DNA from: Clostridiales bacterium
Lineage (GTDB): Bacteria; Bacillota; Clostridia; Peptostreptococcales; Anaerovoracaceae
DNA length: 10,813 nt
NCBI GenBank assembly: GCA_012735285.1
Contig: JAAYHT010000158.1
Span: 1-10,813, forward strand
Direction of reading: 5' to 3'
This document shows, in pieces, positions 1 to 6,222 of this stretch (positions are counted from its first letter, which is position 1; the number at the start of each line of letters is the position of its first letter). The notes beneath the pieces are model-generated. The model did not search any database and was not told the DNA's origin. It saw only the letters and a program-made list of their open reading frames with translations. Position numbers and translations under genes: made by a program.

Positions 1-103
1 GAATATCACAGTATAGACTTCTTGTCAAACATTTTTTTATAAGATCTTTATTTTTTTCCTCTATTGTCCAGTTTATGATAAAAGCATCTATAATGCGCTA
101 ATA
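1..103. other. Left-edge region with no supported gene
   Basis: This AT-rich stretch lies downstream of the stop codon of the sigma-54 regulator. I see no convincing terminator hairpin. A minus-strand frame stays open from about position 95 to the left edge, but it has no ATG, GTG or TTG start and no ribosome binding site, so I do not call it a gene. Confidence 0.4.
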
Positions 104-1498
104 TTATATGTCATTTTTATTGATATTTAATCCGTGTTTAGCTAATTTGCGCACCACGGTAGGCTGACTGATTCCCAATGCTTTAGCTATTTCCCTGGTG
201 GTCTTATATTTCTCTAATGAACTGGCTAGGATCTGCTTCTCAGCCTCATCCAAAGCTTCCTTCAGGGTGGCATTATGGGCAATGTTCAATTCTCCAGGCC
301 TCCTTGTACATTCGAATATATAACCTGGGAGGTTCTCGGGACGAATCTTTTTGCCTTTCGTAGTTATTACCAAGCGTTCAATTAGGTTTTCTAATTCCCT
401 TACATTTCCCGGCCAGCTATAGCTTAACAGGATAGACATGGCAGCTGCATCCATAGTCTTTGACTCGTTGAATTTCCTGTTATTTCTCTGAAGGAACATC
501 TTTATCATAGGAATTATATCTTCAGGTCTCTCTCTTAAAGGAGGTATAGCTATGGGAACTACATTTAATCTGTAATATAAGTCTTCCCTGAAGGTTCCCT
601 GACGCACCATTTCTTCTAAATCTTTGTTAGTTGCAGATATGATACGTACATCTACAGGTATTCTTTCAAGCCCTCCCACCCTCTGTATTTCTTTTTCTTG
701 AATTACCTGCAGAATCTTTACTTGCAAATTAAGGGGAAGTTCTGAGATTTCATCAAGAAAAACCGTACCCTTATTGGCTAACTCAAACAGGCCTTTTTTT
801 CCCTCTCTTTTCGAACCTGTAAAGGCTCCGCTCTCGTAGCCAAAAAGTTCAGATTCGATTAAGTTTTCAGGTATTGCGCCGCAATTAATTTTAACAAATG
901 GATACTCACTTCTATTTCCATGCTTATGGAGAAAGTCGGCTATAACTCCTTTACCTGAGCCCGATTCGCCTGTAATTAAGACCGTTGTGTCTACCAAAGC
1001 AAGTCTTTCAGCCATTTTTATGACATTGTACATGGCCGGACTGTTACAGATAATGTCATCGTATTGATATCTATCGTTAAATTGTAAATCCTTCAATGCA
1101 GACTGCATGTTTTCAAGCTTGTTTTGAAGCTCAACTAATTCAGTAATGTCATGGGAGGTGGTAATAATCTTCGAAAGCTTTCCTTCTGAATCAAAGATAG
1201 GATTTCCCGTACTTAAAAGCTGTACTCCATCACGGTTTTGATGTAAAATGCTTACCTTTTTTCCCTCATTAATTACCTTTCTAGCAACCGAAGGAACAAA
1301 AACACCTTTGGCTTCTAAATAGGAGTAGTGTTTACCAATTATCTCTTCTCTTTTTATACGATAAAGCTCCTCAGCCGCCTTATTAATCCAAAGAGCGTAG
1401 CCATTAGCATCATCTATGAATATCCCATCTCCAATGCTATCTAAAATTGGAACTATATCCTCTAGATCCAGACCTTTAATTTTTTTTAAGTCCTTCAT
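104..1498 (-). CDS. Sigma-54-dependent transcriptional activator (PAS, AAA+, Fis-type HTH)
   Basis: This is a cytoplasmic bacterial enhancer-binding protein that would use ATP to open sigma-54 promoters. With the start at 1498 it has about 464 residues. A PAS sensor domain spans about 11-121 and ends in the typical TSHDITE segment. The AAA+ domain follows, with Walker A GESGSGKG (177-184), a sigma-54-contacting loop GAFTGS (224-229), Walker B GTVFLDE (244-250) and arginine residues in the REDLYYRLNV segment (from about 304). The WPGNVREL motif is at 362-369. A Fis-like helix-turn-helix lies at about 433-456 (TTREIAKALGISQ). The frame is open up to an ATG at 1600. I prefer the ATG at 1498 because AAAGGGA sits just upstream and because the predicted transcription start (about 1592) lies inside the longer version. 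The loop ends in Ser instead of the usual Ala. The gene is divergent from the aldehyde dehydrogenase/aminotransferase operon, which has a sigma-54 promoter, so that operon is its likely target. The PAS ligand is unknown. Confidence 0.93.
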   Translation of the reverse strand: MKDLKKIKGLDLEDIVPILDSIGDGIFIDDANGYALWINKAAEELYRIKREEIIGKHYSYLEAKGVFVPSVARKVINEGKKVSILHQNRDGVQLLSTGNPIFDSEGKLSKIITTSHDITELVELQNKLENMQSALKDLQFNDRYQYDDIICNSPAMYNVIKMAERLALVDTTVLITGESGSGKGVIADFLHKHGNRSEYPFVKINCGAIPENLIESELFGYESGAFTGSKREGKKGLFELANKGTVFLDEISELPLNLQVKILQVIQEKEIQRVGGLERIPVDVRIISATNKDLEEMVRQGTFREDLYYRLNVVPIAIPPLRERPEDIIPMIKMFLQRNNRKFNESKTMDAAAMSILLSYSWPGNVRELENLIERLVITTKGKKIRPENLPGYIFECTRRPGELNIAHNATLKEALDEAEKQILASSLEKYKTTREIAKALGISQPTVVRKLAKHGLNINKNDI

Positions 1499-1514
1499 CG
1501 CAATCCCTTTCGTT

Positions 1515-1532
1515 TGATTCAATGTTGAATCA
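1515..1532. promoter_or_regulatory. Distal upstream activating site (perfect dyad) for the sigma-54 regulator
   Basis: This is a perfect inverted repeat with 8-bp arms, TGATTCAA and TTGAATCA, around a central TG. Its core GATTCAA-N2-TTGAATC recurs 75 bp away at 1591-1606. It lies in the leader of the regulator gene and is centred about 210 bp upstream of the -24 GG of the facing sigma-54 promoter. This is a usual distance for an activator binding site. That the adjacent regulator binds it is inferred. Confidence 0.65.
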
Positions 1533-1590
1533 TTAGATGCATTAATGAATCTAGCATCATATATTGATAATACATGCATATAGCAAGTTC

Positions 1591-1606
1591 GATTCAACAT
1601 TGTATC
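1591..1606. promoter_or_regulatory. Proximal upstream activating site overlapping the regulator's -10 box
   Basis: GATTCAACATTGTATC matches the dyad at 1516-1531 with one mismatched pair between its arms. Its first 12 bases (1591-1602) are the exact reverse complement of 1520-1531. Centre-to-centre spacing from the distal site is 75 bp, close to seven helical turns, so both sites face the same side of the DNA. The site covers the -10 hexamer of the regulator's promoter, so binding here would be expected to repress the regulator while activating the operon. Confidence 0.6.
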
Positions 1607-1627
1607 ACACTATAAAATATGTTACAA
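1599..1627 (-). promoter_or_regulatory. Sigma-70-type promoter of the sigma-54 regulator gene
   Basis: On the minus strand, TTGTAA (1627-1622) and TACAAT (1604-1599) are separated by 17 bp, with 4 of 6 and 5 of 6 consensus matches. Transcription would start near 1592, giving a leader of about 95 nt before the ATG at 1498. The -35 box lies within a 13-bp palindrome, TACAATAATTGTA (1623-1635). Confidence 0.5.
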
Positions 1628-1731
1628 TAATTGTAGATTTTTTTATATAATTTATTTTAATAATATCACTAAAACACTGTTTTTTCAGCCTTTTTGTGGG
1701 AAAGTATATATTATGTTGCTCTAGTTATTTA

Positions 1732-1747
1732 TGGCATGTATTTTGCT
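1732..1747 (+). promoter_or_regulatory. Sigma-54 (-24/-12) promoter of the dehydrogenase/aminotransferase operon
   Basis: TGGCATGTATTTTGCT fits the TGGCAC-N5-TTGCW consensus closely. The invariant GG (1733-1734) and GC (1745-1746) have exactly 10 bases between them. Transcription would start near 1758, leaving a leader of about 39 nt. The divergent gene encodes a sigma-54 activator and two dyads lie 135 and 210 bp upstream, which strongly supports the call. Confidence 0.85.
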
Positions 1748-1796
1748 ATAATATATTACAACGGTAGTATTTTATAAAAACTAAGGAGGAATTTAA

Positions 1797-3206
1797 ATGG
1801 CTATTAATTATGCAAAGTATGTCAGTGAACTAGTACAAAGAGCCAGAGCAGCTCAAGAAGTTGCAAACAGTTATACCCAAGAAAGAGTTGACGAGCTATG
1901 TGCAGCTATCGCTTACAACACAACTCAACCTGACTTTGCTAGAAAACTCGCCGAATCACTTGTAGAAGAATCCGGCATGGGCGATGTAGAAAACAAGATC
2001 GCAAAGATTTATACAAAGGTAAAAGGCGGATACCGCGACATGAAAGGCCAGAAATCTGTAGGACTTATCCATGAGGATAAGGAAAAAGGCGTTAAGACCT
2101 ACGCGAAGCCCATGGGCGTTATCGGAGCTATCATGCCAGTAACCAACGGCGAAGCAACTCCTATCTTCAAAGCTATATCTGCAATTAAAGGCAGAAATGC
2201 TATAATCCTTGCACCCCATCCAAAAGCAGCAAAAACAAATATGCTAGCAACCGCTAAAATTAGAGAAGTTCTTAAGAAATATGGAGCACCCGAAGATCTA
2301 GTAATTGCAATTGAACCTGAATACGTCAGTGTAGAATGCTCTGGCGAATTAATGAAGCAAGTAGACTTCGTATTGGCCACAGGCGGAACACCAATGGTTA
2401 AAGCCGCTTATTCTTCCGGTACACCAACAATCGGCGTTGGAACTGGTAACGTTGTTACAATAGTAGACGGTACTACAGATTTGGACAAGACTGCCGAGCT
2501 TATCATAGCTTCTAAGACCTTTGACCACGCTACAAGCTGTTCAACAGAAAACAATATCATCGTATTCGAAGATTGCTATGAAGAGTTCATGGAAGCAATG
2601 GCTAAGAGGGGAGCATACTTGATTAGAGAAGATTCTCCTGACAAAGAAAAGATCGTTAAGACATTATGGCCAAATACTCCAAAAGATAATGTATTGAATC
2701 GTGAAATTATAGCTCAGCCTGCTTCCAAGATTGCTAAGCTTGCAGGTGTTGAAGTTCCTGAAGGCACTGTTTTGATAATGGTTGAAGAAAACGGCGGATA
2801 CGGTGTTGAATATCCATTAACGGGCGAAAAATTATCTCCTGTTTCAGGTGTTAGAAAAGCAAAAGACTTTGATGATGCAGTAGATAAACTTGAAAAGATC
2901 TTAGCTTACCAAGGTTTAGGCCACAGCTGCGGAATCCATACAACCATTCAAGAAAGAGTAGATGCCATGGCAGAACGCTTAAAGGTTACCAAGATTGTAA
3001 ACAACATGGCACAGTCTCTAGTTAACAGTGGTTCATGGACCTGTGGATATCCTATGTCAATGACATTAGGTTGCGGCACATGGGGCAACAACAGTGTGTC
3101 ACACAACGTAACATGGAAAGACGTATTGAATTTCACTTATGTTGCTAAACCTATACCTTCAACACAACCTACAGACGAAGAACTATTTGACGGTAAAACC
3201 TATTAA
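1797..3206 (+). CDS. CoA-acylating aldehyde dehydrogenase, sulfoacetaldehyde dehydrogenase-like
   Basis: This 469-residue cytoplasmic enzyme belongs to the CoA-dependent branch of the aldehyde dehydrogenase superfamily, which interconverts aldehyde + CoA + NAD(P)+ and acyl-CoA + NAD(P)H. The nucleophilic cysteine is most likely Cys248 in TFDHATSCSTEN. The segment KAAYSSGTPTIGVGTGNV (202-219) is the glycine-rich region typical of acylating members. The motifs KGRNAIILAPHPKA (131-144) and TLGCGTWGNNS near the C-terminus resemble my recollection of SauS-type sulfoacetaldehyde dehydrogenases more than AdhE or EutE; I could not align them. AAGGAGG (1783-1789) precedes the ATG. It is the first gene of a two-gene sigma-54-controlled operon and lies 19 nt before an omega-aminotransferase. 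The aminotransferase would supply the aldehyde, for example sulfoacetaldehyde from taurine or malonate semialdehyde from beta-alanine. The acylating activity is fairly certain; the substrate is inferred. Confidence 0.85.
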   Translation: MAINYAKYVSELVQRARAAQEVANSYTQERVDELCAAIAYNTTQPDFARKLAESLVEESGMGDVENKIAKIYTKVKGGYRDMKGQKSVGLIHEDKEKGVKTYAKPMGVIGAIMPVTNGEATPIFKAISAIKGRNAIILAPHPKAAKTNMLATAKIREVLKKYGAPEDLVIAIEPEYVSVECSGELMKQVDFVLATGGTPMVKAAYSSGTPTIGVGTGNVVTIVDGTTDLDKTAELIIASKTFDHATSCSTENNIIVFEDCYEEFMEAMAKRGAYLIREDSPDKEKIVKTLWPNTPKDNVLNREIIAQPASKIAKLAGVEVPEGTVLIMVEENGGYGVEYPLTGEKLSPVSGVRKAKDFDDAVDKLEKILAYQGLGHSCGIHTTIQERVDAMAERLKVTKIVNNMAQSLVNSGSWTCGYPMSMTLGCGTWGNNSVSHNVTWKDVLNFTYVAKPIPSTQPTDEELFDGKTY

Positions 3207-3225
3207 TTTATAAGGAGGAAATATA

Positions 3226-4545
3226 ATGGCTGTTAAAGATATCAAGAAATATAACCTGTTTTCTTGGTCTGCCCAAAATAAGGTAAATCCAATCCACGTT
3301 GTAAAAGCTGAAGGCATTTACTTCTGGGATAACGATGGTAAAAAATACTATGATATGTCATCCCAGTTAGTAAATATGAACCTTGGTCATGGGAACAAGA
3401 AAATCATAAATGCTATTAAAGAACAAGCAGATAAATTACCATTTATCGGCCCTGGCTTCGCAATCGATGTTCGTGCAGAAGCTGCAAAGAAGCTCGTTGA
3501 AATTTCTGGACTTGAAGGCGCTAAAGTGTTCTTCACAAATGCTGGTGCAGAAGCAAACGAAAACGCTATCAAGATGGCTAAATCCTATACAGGAAAATGG
3601 AAGATCTTCTCTGCATATCGCTCATATCATGGAGCTACTTACGGTGCAGCTAACCTAACAGGTGAACCCAGAAGATTCATCAATGAACCCGGAATCCCAG
3701 GATTCATTAAATTCGAAGGCCCCTATGCTTACAGAGCACCAAAAGCATGCAAGTTTGAAAGCGAAGAAGATATAACTGAATACTATCTCGAATTACTTGA
3801 AACTCAAATCCTTTATGAGAATCCAAATAGCATAGCTGCTATCTTCTTAGAAACAGTAGTAGGTTCTAACGGTGTTCTAATTCCACCAAAGGGCTATCTC
3901 AAAGGTGTAAGAGAACTCTGCGATAAGTACAATATCTGCATGGTTTGCGACGAAGTAATGGCAGGTTTCGGAAGAACAGGAAAATGGTTTGCATTCCAGA
4001 ACTGGGATATTAAGCCTGACCTAGTAACCTTCGCAAAAGGAGCAACCTGCGGTTATGTTCCACTAGGCGGAGTAATTGTTACTAAGAAGATCGCTGAATA
4101 CTTTGATGAGAACAAAATGTTCTGCGGATTGACTTACAGTGCTCATCCAATGGGATGTGCTGCTGCAATCGCAACAATTGATGCATACGCTGAAGAAAAG
4201 GTATTTGAAAATGTAGAAAAGGTTGGAAAAGTACTCAAAGAATCCCTAGATAACCTTAGAAACAAACATGCTTGCGTAGGAGAAACACGCTGCATCGGAC
4301 TGTTCTCATCAGTAGAACTAGTTAAAGATAAAGAAACCAGAGAACCTATAGTACCTTTCAACCAGGATCCAGAAGGCATCATGCCCAAGATACTTGGTAT
4401 GTTAAGAGCTGAAGGATTCTACACATATTCACACGAAAACATGATTTTCGTATCACCTCCACTTATCATCACTGAAGAAGAGCTTAAAGAAGCTATGCAA
4501 ATGCTTGATAAGGTACTAGACTCAGTTGACAATATGATTAAGTAA
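3226..4545 (+). CDS. Class-III omega-aminotransferase, taurine:pyruvate aminotransferase-like
   Basis: This 439-residue cytoplasmic PLP enzyme has fold-type I, class III features. The PLP lysine is Lys271 in TFAKGATCGYVPLGG. Asp242 in the CDEVMAGFGRTGKW motif contacts the pyridine nitrogen. GAEANENAIK (107-116) and YHG (134-136) form the cofactor pocket. Length is normal for the family. It would move the amino group of an omega-amino acid to a 2-oxo acid such as pyruvate and release an aldehyde. The LFSWSAQ start and the SSQLVNMNLGH segment resemble proteins commonly annotated as taurine- or beta-alanine-pyruvate aminotransferases, from memory. AAGGAGG (3212-3218) gives it its own strong ribosome binding site. 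The upstream partner is a CoA-acylating dehydrogenase, and a terminator follows directly. Taurine, beta-alanine and other omega-amines all remain possible substrates, and the pair could run in the amine-forming direction. Confidence 0.87.
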   Translation: MAVKDIKKYNLFSWSAQNKVNPIHVVKAEGIYFWDNDGKKYYDMSSQLVNMNLGHGNKKIINAIKEQADKLPFIGPGFAIDVRAEAAKKLVEISGLEGAKVFFTNAGAEANENAIKMAKSYTGKWKIFSAYRSYHGATYGAANLTGEPRRFINEPGIPGFIKFEGPYAYRAPKACKFESEEDITEYYLELLETQILYENPNSIAAIFLETVVGSNGVLIPPKGYLKGVRELCDKYNICMVCDEVMAGFGRTGKWFAFQNWDIKPDLVTFAKGATCGYVPLGGVIVTKKIAEYFDENKMFCGLTYSAHPMGCAAAIATIDAYAEEKVFENVEKVGKVLKESLDNLRNKHACVGETRCIGLFSSVELVKDKETREPIVPFNQDPEGIMPKILGMLRAEGFYTYSHENMIFVSPPLIITEEELKEAMQMLDKVLDSVDNMIK

Positions 4546-4555
4546 AGCTTGTCTG

Positions 4556-4589
4556 AAAAAGCCCTCGAGAATTATTCGAGGGTTTTTTT
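4556..4589 (+). terminator. Rho-independent terminator of the dehydrogenase/aminotransferase operon
   Basis: A 7-bp GC-rich stem, CCCTCGA (4562-4568) with TCGAGGG (4576-4582), closes a 7-nt loop and is followed by seven T residues (4583-4589). Five A residues precede the stem, which could extend pairing. It begins about 10 nt after the aminotransferase stop codon. Confidence 0.9.
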
Positions 4590-4601
4590 ATGCACAAAAA
4601 T

Positions 4602-4615
4602 AGAACAAGTGTTTA
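4602..4615. promoter_or_regulatory. SOS box (LexA operator) in front of lexA
   Basis: AGAACAAGTGTTTA matches the Gram-positive LexA operator CGAACRNRYGTTYC at every position except the first and last bases. The core is GAAC-AAGT-GTTT. It overlaps the -35 hexamer of the lexA promoter, the expected arrangement for LexA autorepression. Confidence 0.75.
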
Positions 4616-4640
4616 CATTATAATTGCATTATGGTATACT
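4612..4640 (+). promoter_or_regulatory. lexA promoter
   Basis: TTTACA (4612-4617) and TATACT (4635-4640) are separated by 17 bp, each matching 5 of 6 consensus bases. Transcription would start near 4647, about 30 nt before the lexA ATG. The SOS box overlaps the -35 element. Confidence 0.75.
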
Positions 4641-4660
4641 TTGTTAAAACGCTTAACCAA
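4641..4660. repeat. Imperfect inverted repeat at the lexA transcription start
   Basis: GTTAA (4643-4647) and TTAAC (4653-4657) form a dyad around five bases, flanked by TT and CAA. It sits at the predicted transcription start between the promoter and the ribosome binding site. It does not match the LexA box. It resembles a Rex-type operator but has a five-base rather than four-base spacer, so its role is unknown. Confidence 0.3.
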
Positions 4661-4677
4661 AGATGTAGGAGGTAGTT

Positions 4678-5313
4678 ATGAGCCAACTAAAAGATCGCGA
4701 AAAGAAAATTCTTGAATTTATGAAGAAGGAAATAAAAAAGAAAGGATATCCCCCTACTGTAAGAGAGATGTGCAGATCTCTTGGTATAAAATCAACCTCC
4801 ACAGTTCATAAGGACTTATCAAATCTTGAAAGCAAAGGTTATATTAGAAAGGACCCATCTAAACCTAGGGCAATAGAAATTCTGGATAATGTAAGTCATA
4901 GTAGCGTGCAAAATGTTGAACATAGCGATATAGTTGAAATTCCCCTGGTCGGTAAAATATCAGCAGGATCCCCGATTCTAGCTGAGGAAAACATCGAAGA
5001 CAGCTTTCCTGTGCCCTCCCGCTTTATTTCTAACGGAACATATTTCATGCTTAATGTAAAAGGAAATAGCATGGTTGAAGCAGGCATCTTCGATGGGGAT
5101 TACATTTTAGTTAAACAACAGAATACAGCTGAGAACGGCCAGATTGTAGTAGCTATGTTGGATGGATTCGAAAACGAAGCTACTGTTAAAACTTTCTATA
5201 AGGAAGCTGATCATATAAGATTGCAGCCCGAAAATATCAATATGAGTCCAATTATAGTAAAAGACGTCAGGATACTCGGTCTTGTCAAAGGTGTATTCCG
5301 ATATCTATCGTAG
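4678..5313 (+). CDS. lexA: SOS-response transcriptional repressor LexA
   Basis: This 211-residue repressor switches off DNA-damage genes until RecA filaments trigger its self-cleavage. The N-terminal winged helix-turn-helix covers about residues 1-65, with the recognition region in TVREMCRSLGIKSTSTVHKDL. The self-cleavage bond is Ala96-Gly97 in GKISAGSPI. The S24-type catalytic dyad is Ser131 (KGNSMVEAGI) and Lys171 (EATVKTF). Length and motif order are normal. AGGAGG (4667-4672) lies five bases before the ATG. An SOS box in its promoter indicates autoregulation. It is transcribed alone: an upstream terminator separates it from the aminotransferase, and the next gene is convergent and begins at the very next base. 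Confidence 0.97.
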   Translation: MSQLKDREKKILEFMKKEIKKKGYPPTVREMCRSLGIKSTSTVHKDLSNLESKGYIRKDPSKPRAIEILDNVSHSSVQNVEHSDIVEIPLVGKISAGSPILAEENIEDSFPVPSRFISNGTYFMLNVKGNSMVEAGIFDGDYILVKQQNTAENGQIVVAMLDGFENEATVKTFYKEADHIRLQPENINMSPIIVKDVRILGLVKGVFRYLS

Positions 5314-5910
5314 CTAGCACAAGTTCATAAGCAAGGGAACGATAATTGGTATTGATATACTCAGTACTATACCAGTTACAAAGGAATAAATTGCAACATT
5401 ACTACTTGTTGCATTTTTTATCATGGGCATAGCTATATCCATACATGAAGCTCCCGGCAATGAAATGCACTCTATAAAACCTACTCTCTTTGCAATTATA
5501 GGAATTAATATTATTCCAAATACTTCACGCATAACATTGTGTAAAAATGAAATTGCTGAAATTGTCGGCGAGTATTCCATTAAAATAGCGGGAGCAAGTG
5601 AATACCACCCCATACCAGCACTTACTACAACACTTTCCATAATAGTTATCGGTAATAGTAAGCCTGCGACAGCCCCTCCTACTAGTGTACCAATAATTAT
5701 TCCAAGTGGTATGAAAAGAACACGAAATCCTACTCTTTTAATATCACTTAACACGGTTTTTTGCCGCCCTATATCCAATCCTATAACAAACAAAAAGAGG
5801 CAAAGGACAAAAGTAACTACCGGCTGCGTGAATTCAACTATAATATCGGGTACAAAAAAATAACCCGATAGAACTCCTACTATGACAGAGATTACAATTG
5901 CTTTAGTCAT
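5314..5910 (-). CDS. LysO-type (DUF340) transporter, C-terminal half encoded separately
   Basis: This 198-residue hydrophobic inner-membrane protein has about six membrane segments. It corresponds to the larger C-terminal part of the LysO/YbjE family, whose Escherichia coli member exports L-lysine. Visible family features include LFVIGLDIG near the start, the MGWYSLAPAIL segment, NVMREVFGIILIPI and the GASCMDIAMPMI motif. Its ATG lies 8 nt inside the end of the upstream small gene, so the two halves are translationally coupled. AGAGGGG lies about 10 nt upstream of the start. Together the halves (100 + 198 residues) match the roughly 300-residue single-chain protein. Export of lysine or a similar amino acid is inferred; the specificity cannot be read from the sequence. 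It is the last gene of the amidase operon and converges on lexA with no gap. Confidence 0.85.
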   Translation of the reverse strand: MTKAIVISVIVGVLSGYFFVPDIIVEFTQPVVTFVLCLFLFVIGLDIGRQKTVLSDIKRVGFRVLFIPLGIIIGTLVGGAVAGLLLPITIMESVVVSAGMGWYSLAPAILMEYSPTISAISFLHNVMREVFGIILIPIIAKRVGFIECISLPGASCMDIAMPMIKNATSSNVAIYSFVTGIVLSISIPIIVPLLMNLC

Positions 5911-6205
5911 CTTTAGGAAGCCCCTCTCTATTGACTTTCATTAATTTCCTGACAATATAGACACCACAAATACTCCCCGCTATAGCAAACACTGTGACTA
6001 TTAGCGAGGAGATTCCTATATCTCCTAATGAACTTATTACCCTATCATCAGAACCTATTCTAATGCCTATTGCCAGTACTAATATAATTATTGCAACAAA
6101 CTGAATTTTTCCAATCCACTTATACTCTTTTTCATCAGAAAGCACCTTTGAACCGACAAAAGCGCCTAGTACGAGCATGATTAGGTACAATATTAAGTCT
6201 AACAA
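5903..6205 (-). CDS. LysO-type (DUF340) transporter, N-terminal small subunit
   Basis: This 100-residue membrane protein has three predicted helices, at about residues 3-20, 32-50 and 66-84, followed by a basic and polar tail. It matches the N-terminal part of LysO-family exporters and presumably forms one transporter with the overlapping downstream product. The start codon is TTG at 6205, supported by AGAAGG six bases upstream. No in-frame ATG lies near. The gene starts 17 nt after the amidase stop codon, so it belongs to the same transcript. The membrane topology is clear; the transported substrate is inferred from the family. Confidence 0.8.
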   Translation of the reverse strand: MLDLILYLIMLVLGAFVGSKVLSDEKEYKWIGKIQFVAIIILVLAIGIRIGSDDRVISSLGDIGISSLIVTVFAIAGSICGVYIVRKLMKVNREGLPKDD

Positions 6206-6222
6206 GCAATACCTTCTCTCAT

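Noticed and set aside
1..95. Minus-strand open frame of about 31 codons running off the left edge
   Set aside because: The composition is protein-like, but there is no standard start codon, no ribosome binding site and too little sequence to judge.
1499..1600. N-terminal extension of the sigma-54 regulator to the ATG at 1600
   Set aside because: It overlaps both dyads and the predicted promoter, has no ribosome binding site, and its residues do not look like a domain.
1623..1635. Palindrome TACAATAATTGTA as a third activator site
   Set aside because: It has an odd-numbered centre and lacks the GATTCAA half-site. It coincides with the regulator's -35 region and may be chance in AT-rich DNA.
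1956..2380. Two minus-strand frames within the aldehyde dehydrogenase gene
   Set aside because: They overlap a clearly conserved enzyme, lack ribosome binding sites and are explained by codon bias on the sense strand.
3387..4388. Short frames on both strands inside the aminotransferase gene
   Set aside because: They are fully covered by the conserved aminotransferase and have no independent initiation signals.
5423..5863. 146-codon plus-strand frame opposite the lysO-like gene
   Set aside because: It is an antisense shadow of a hydrophobic membrane-protein gene, with no ribosome binding site and no recognisable motif.
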